NCBI RefSeq assembly: GCF_000276665.1
Contig: NW_004955447.1
Coordinates: 10,916,199 to 10,980,198 of the forward strand
Direction: 5' to 3'
Origin: Chinchilla lanigera
Lineage: Eukaryota; Chordata; Mammalia; Rodentia; Chinchillidae
Length of the DNA: 64,000 nucleotides
The notes beneath the pieces were generated by a model. The model was not told where the DNA came from. It did not search any database and worked only from the letters and a program-made list of their open reading frames with translations. This document shows positions 60,601-64,000 of this stretch, one piece after another; positions within the stretch are counted from its first letter, which is position 1; the number at the start of each line of letters is the position of its first letter. The translations under genes were made by a program, and so were the position numbers.

Positions 60601-62998
60601 CATTTTCTCCACTTTCCTGTACTTTCGTATGGATCATTTACAACCTCACATAAAAGTTTATTTCTTTGAATTCTCTGACATCAACCCATGAATCCTTTCT
60701 GTTTTCTTCTGGGCCCTGTTCTACAGGCAGCTCTGATTTTCAATGCATCTCCTTTAGCAGAACACACCTCTCCCCCACTGTGTCGTTTTCCTCCTGGGGT
60801 TCATCCAGCTGCATTTAAGGACTTTGTGTAGGATTTTTGTTTTGAGACCAACAGATCCAGATGCCAATCAGAATGAAGGAACTCTAGCGGTTTTATTTCA
60901 AATTTATTTCTTCTGTGGCTGAAGCAAATATTTCACAATGCTTGTTACCTTTTACCCACCACAGAGCAAACAGATCTCCAACAGGGCTGAGATCTCTCAT
61001 TTTACACACTCTCTCCACCTTCCTGCCATGTGAAAGTTCCTAGAGCAGTTAACAAAATCCTGCTTTCACCAAACTGAGCACAGCACATACAAACAACGCT
61101 AGTTCTTTTGCAAAGTTAATTGGTGAAATTTTTAGATGCAGGATTGTAACCTAGAAACAGTATTTCTCTGGGGAACACCGTAGACTGTCACAAGCTAATT
61201 TTCTTCTTGGACTAAATGAAGTACCAGGTTGTGCTCAGTTCTTTTTCATTAACAACAGAGGATGCTTTGACTGAATTATAGCTGAAATAATTTGCAATTA
61301 AACTTCTACGAAACTACCTGATCTCAAACCATAAGAGTGGGAAGCTATAAAGAGCACAGCACAGACACTGGAGAATCTCCAGCCCTGGTTTTTAAAAGCC
61401 AGAGAGGTACACAGTCCAGAAAGGTACGGATGCCTGGATATAGAGGAACGGACTACACCTCTTTTGGGAATTCTATTGTCGCTCCTAGCACTACAATTTT
61501 TTTGATTTATTAGGATGAAAGTTTTCTTGATCCTGAGCCAGAAATTCTGTGTGTAAATTTCACTCCTGGGACTATGTTCCAGCTGCAGAATGCTGAGTTT
61601 CTTCTCCTGTCTAAACACTTATATTTCTGGAGAGGAACTTATATACTAAGAGAATCCAACCAGTGGAGTCATTAGCTTTTCCTCACTTAATGTCAGCTAA
61701 TATAACTTTATATTTTCAGGCACAATAAAAGAGAACTCCTCTTCAAATAAATATTTACATTCATACTTATTTCCATGTTTGTGACACATATTTTGGGGCA
61801 TGGGTTTGATTTGTATGTTTTCTTTTTTGATATTTTCTGGGCCAAAATTCAATTTTGTTGTTTTCCCTTTAATTTACTTACAAATTAAAATAAGAAAAAG
61901 CCATGGATATTACATGCCTACATGCTAGCTAGTTTTGTGAGTATGCAATATTGTTTTCAGATACTGCCATGTATTTACAATGCCAAACTTTAATTTCATA
62001 CATTTTTAATAGAAACTTAAGATTTATATTTCTAAAATGTTATTAATGAGAAAGCACATTCAAAGTTTTGCTTTTAATTTAATGTTTTAAATAGGAAGAA
62101 TATCCTCATAAATATAACAAATTTGTGGAAAAAATACAGCCAGAATATTTATTAATGGCTACTTTTGGGTTATGTTACTAGGGATTGTGTAAAGGCAACT
62201 GGAAAGAAAAACAATGCTTGTTTAACGTCTTATACACTTCCATGCTGTTGATATCTTTCCGTGAACAAGTATTGGCTTTACCATATTACAGCTTTATTCT
62301 TACTGCTATAAAACAATACCAACTTTAGTTATCATTGTGTCAATAACCAATTTACTGTACAAGTTTGTAAGGCTTCTTTCTACCAGAATCAAACAGAGAA
62401 AGAGAAAGTGTTGAAATACTTGTTTCTCCTTCGTATGACTCAGAAATGAATTACAAACAGAAGTTACAGACATTGTAGAGTCCCCTCTAAATAAGACCTA
62501 CAGCAAAGCTCCCCTCTTGCTGGATCCCTACATCGTGCTTGGCAGTTTCTTTGAAGACAGCGTACAATGTTAACCACGGTTTATGAACAAACCCCTTAGT
62601 TATGTGTGTTAAAGTTGTTTGGGCACAGCTAAGGGCAGCTGACAGTCTTGAGCACGATGCGCTTGCCACCTTGGAAAGTAGTTTGCAGTTACTCCTCTCC
62701 CTCCGGTTCTTCATGCAACTGTTGAACTAAGAGTGAGAAAGGCCTTTTCTTTCAGTCTGTCAGCTCGCTAGGTGGCCCGGATGTAAGAACTTGACTTCTA
62801 TGTATCTGCCAGGCAATGTGCGGTGACGATGGGTCTCAATGCAGGCTAAATACACATAAATCTTGTTCTAGTTTTAATGGCAATGACTTCTTTAGTGTAG
62901 CGATAGGGAGGAAATCTTGGTCATCTTGCAACATAACATTATTACTCCTTGGAACTGACCTCCACCTAGTCTCCTGGCCTTCTTTATAGCTTTGTAAC
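54641..62998. other. Long stretch of unique non-coding DNA
   Basis: No gene or well-preserved repeat recognised. Notable sub-regions: 57421-57700, where the minus strand holds a 60-codon open frame (MTSRKEELPK start) preceded in frame by a stop and an upstream ATG; 57720-58140, G-rich and possibly LTR-derived; 60265-60290, a GCCCCGCCCCCTCCC box followed by pyrimidine-rich sequence; 61298-61618, a 106-codon minus-strand open frame without recognisable domains. None has enough support to be called a gene. Confidence 0.45.
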
Positions 62999-63325
62999 TG
63001 TCTTGGTTACTTTTCTTTCATTGCTGAGACAAAATACCCAACACTCAGAGTTAAGGAAGGAAAGATTTATTTAGCTCACAGTTTGTGGAGGTTTCAGTCC
63101 TACTCAGCTGGCACCAAGGTAGGGTGGCACATGGCAGAGGGTAACAGTTCATGGAGGTGGAAAACAGCAAAAGCAGCAAGAGCAAAAGGGGAGGAGCCGC
63201 AGCAAGCAGCCTCTTTCCCTCCCTTACACTGTATGCAGGCTGCTCACCCCACGGTGAGTGTAGCACTCACACCCGTGACTGCATGAGCTTTGGGGGCACA
63301 TCCAGAAACAAACCATAACAGTACC
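62994..63325 (-). mobile_element. Short solo LTR, LTR family A
   Basis: The element is 62999-63320 (322 bp). It starts TGTCTTGGTTACTTTTCTTT and ends AACAAACCATAACA (TG...CA). Internal blocks GCTGAGACAAAATACCCAAC, GATTTATTTAGCTCACAGTT and GCAAGCAGCCTCTTTCCCTC match the complement of the LTR at 35126. Flanks GTAAC (62994-62998) and GTACC (63321-63325) form a 5-bp target duplication with one mismatch. It inserted directly beside the exon-like segment at 63325-63533. Confidence 0.8.
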
Positions 63326-63533
63326 TAAATCCAGCCACATTTTCCTTTACTACGTGAGTCTTTCCTCTTAGACTGGCTCTGATCCTTAACCATGCTGCTG
63401 TACTCTGCATCAGTTCTCTAACGGAAGGTGAAATGCGCTCTCCTTCAGTGATCGCTGTAAACTCAGGGTGGATCTTGGATTCCTTTTTGCTTAACAAGGG
63501 CTTTCCTCCTTTCTTCATCTTGTCTGCTGACAC
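63325..63533 (-). other. Exon-like open segment, unidentified
   Basis: On the minus strand a pyrimidine-rich stretch ending TTTTTTTCCAAGCCTTCCAG (plus-strand 63534-63553) looks like a splice acceptor. It is followed by about 69 open codons in one frame containing KKGGKPLLSKKESKIHPEF and ELMQSTAAWLRIRASL. The protein segment is basic and hydrophilic, with no domain I recognise. The frame runs into the LTR at 63320. If the LTR is ignored, the flanking DNA stays open for roughly another 30 codons to a stop. This could be a real exon, an exon of a non-coding transcript, an old pseudogene or chance. No donor site is convincing. Confidence 0.25.
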
Positions 63534-63534
63534 T

Positions 63535-63729
63535 GGAAGGCTTGGAAAAAAACATGGAAATTTCAGACTAGTTTCAAGACCAAATGTTTCAAAATCAATC
63601 TATTTAAGACTATTAAATTAAAGGGAAAAAAGCCACCACAATACTTTGCAAATTAAGCATTTGTGTATATTAACTATAATCATAGATTGATCAATAAGAT
63701 GCTATCCCAGTTACTGATTCTTTGAAGTG
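63535..63729. other. AT-rich DNA between exon-like segment and LINE-1
   Basis: No feature seen beyond the acceptor-like tract at its left edge. Confidence 0.5.
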
Positions 63730-64000
63730 TTCCTCACGCAGTTTGGTTTTTGTTCATGAACTCAATGCCTACACCTATTCTTCTAGATATCTACCTACCT
63801 GCTCTTCCAGTAGATTTAGTGTTTCTGCTTTGATATTTAGATCTTTGATCTATTCTGACTTTAGTTTAGTGCATGGTTACAGACTTGGGTTTAGTTTTAG
63901 TCTTTGGTATGTGGAAAGCCAGTTTTTCCAGCACCATTTATTAAAGAGGCTGTCTTTCTTCCAGTGAACATGTTTGGCCCCTTTGTCAAAGGTAAGGTGG
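63730..64000 (-). mobile_element. LINE-1 ORF2 fragment, continuing beyond the window
   Basis: Reverse-orientation LINE-1 parallel to 29250-29515: TATTCTGACTTTAGTTTAGT, GCATGGTTACAGACTTGGGT, GAAAGCCAGTTTTTCCAGCA, CCATTTATTAAAGAGGCTGT, and CCCCTTTGTCAAAGGT at the edge. It is less diverged from general mammalian LINE-1 wording than the copy at 28-34 kb, so probably a younger insertion. The rest lies outside the window. Confidence 0.85.

Noticed and set aside
1..64000. CRISPR arrays, operons, phage or plasmid systems
   Set aside because: No regularly spaced repeats, no dense coding and no bacterial signals; SINE, LINE and LTR content shows a mammalian nuclear genome.

Overview
The window looks like a gene-poor stretch of a mammalian nuclear genome, almost certainly from a rodent outside the mouse/rat group. 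It is AT-rich and CpG-poor. The longest open frames are below 180 codons, and those I looked at are inside repeats, inside a pseudogene or give no recognisable protein. The lineage call rests on the repeats: 7SL-derived B1 SINEs (some with the internal quasi-duplication typical of rodent B1), ID-type tRNA-derived SINEs, B1+ID composites resembling B4, and rodent-style LTRs. The dominant ID subfamily carries an unusual core (GGCAAAAGCGCCTGCC) and ends in GGTACCGGAGAAAAACC. It does not match my recollection of mouse, rat, squirrel or guinea-pig ID elements; a castorid-like (beaver) source is my best guess, unverified.

Layout. 1-8.3 kb: unique AT-rich DNA with a few GC-richer patches (about 1.6-1.9, 4.6-5.1 and 5.9-6.5 kb). 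8.3-14.2 kb: ID and B4-like SINEs, an LTR, an L2-like stretch, a long CTTT tract and a B1. 14.2-20.6 kb: unique DNA, a (GA)28 tract, two LTR-like repeats, a polypyrimidine tract abutting an ID SINE and an MLT1-like MaLR LTR. 20.6-27.3 kb: mostly unique, with one ID and one B1. 28.0-33.8 kb: a long decayed LINE-1 on the minus strand, interrupted by an LTR, a small DNA-transposon-like MITE and an ID SINE. A second copy of a segment from its 5-prime part lies at 34.5-34.8 kb. 35-49 kb: LTRs, a MaLR LTR, several ID/B4/B1 SINEs, two MIRs, a LINE-1 3-prime fragment and microsatellites. 49-53 kb: an ID SINE, a TCTA-type microsatellite and a processed pseudogene of BTF3 (51.65-52.22 kb). 53.4-54.6 kb: L2-like remnants. 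54.6-63 kb: largely unique non-coding DNA. 63.0-64 kb: an LTR, an exon-like minus-strand segment and the start of another LINE-1 that leaves the window.

I see no intact protein-coding gene, no RNA gene apart from RNA-derived SINEs, no CRISPR array and no evidence of a new multi-gene system. The most useful results are the BTF3 retrocopy, a family of solo LTRs with TG...CA ends and 5-bp target duplications, a layered insertion history in the LINE-1, a possibly young ID subfamily, and one possible unannotated minus-strand exon near 63.3-63.5 kb.
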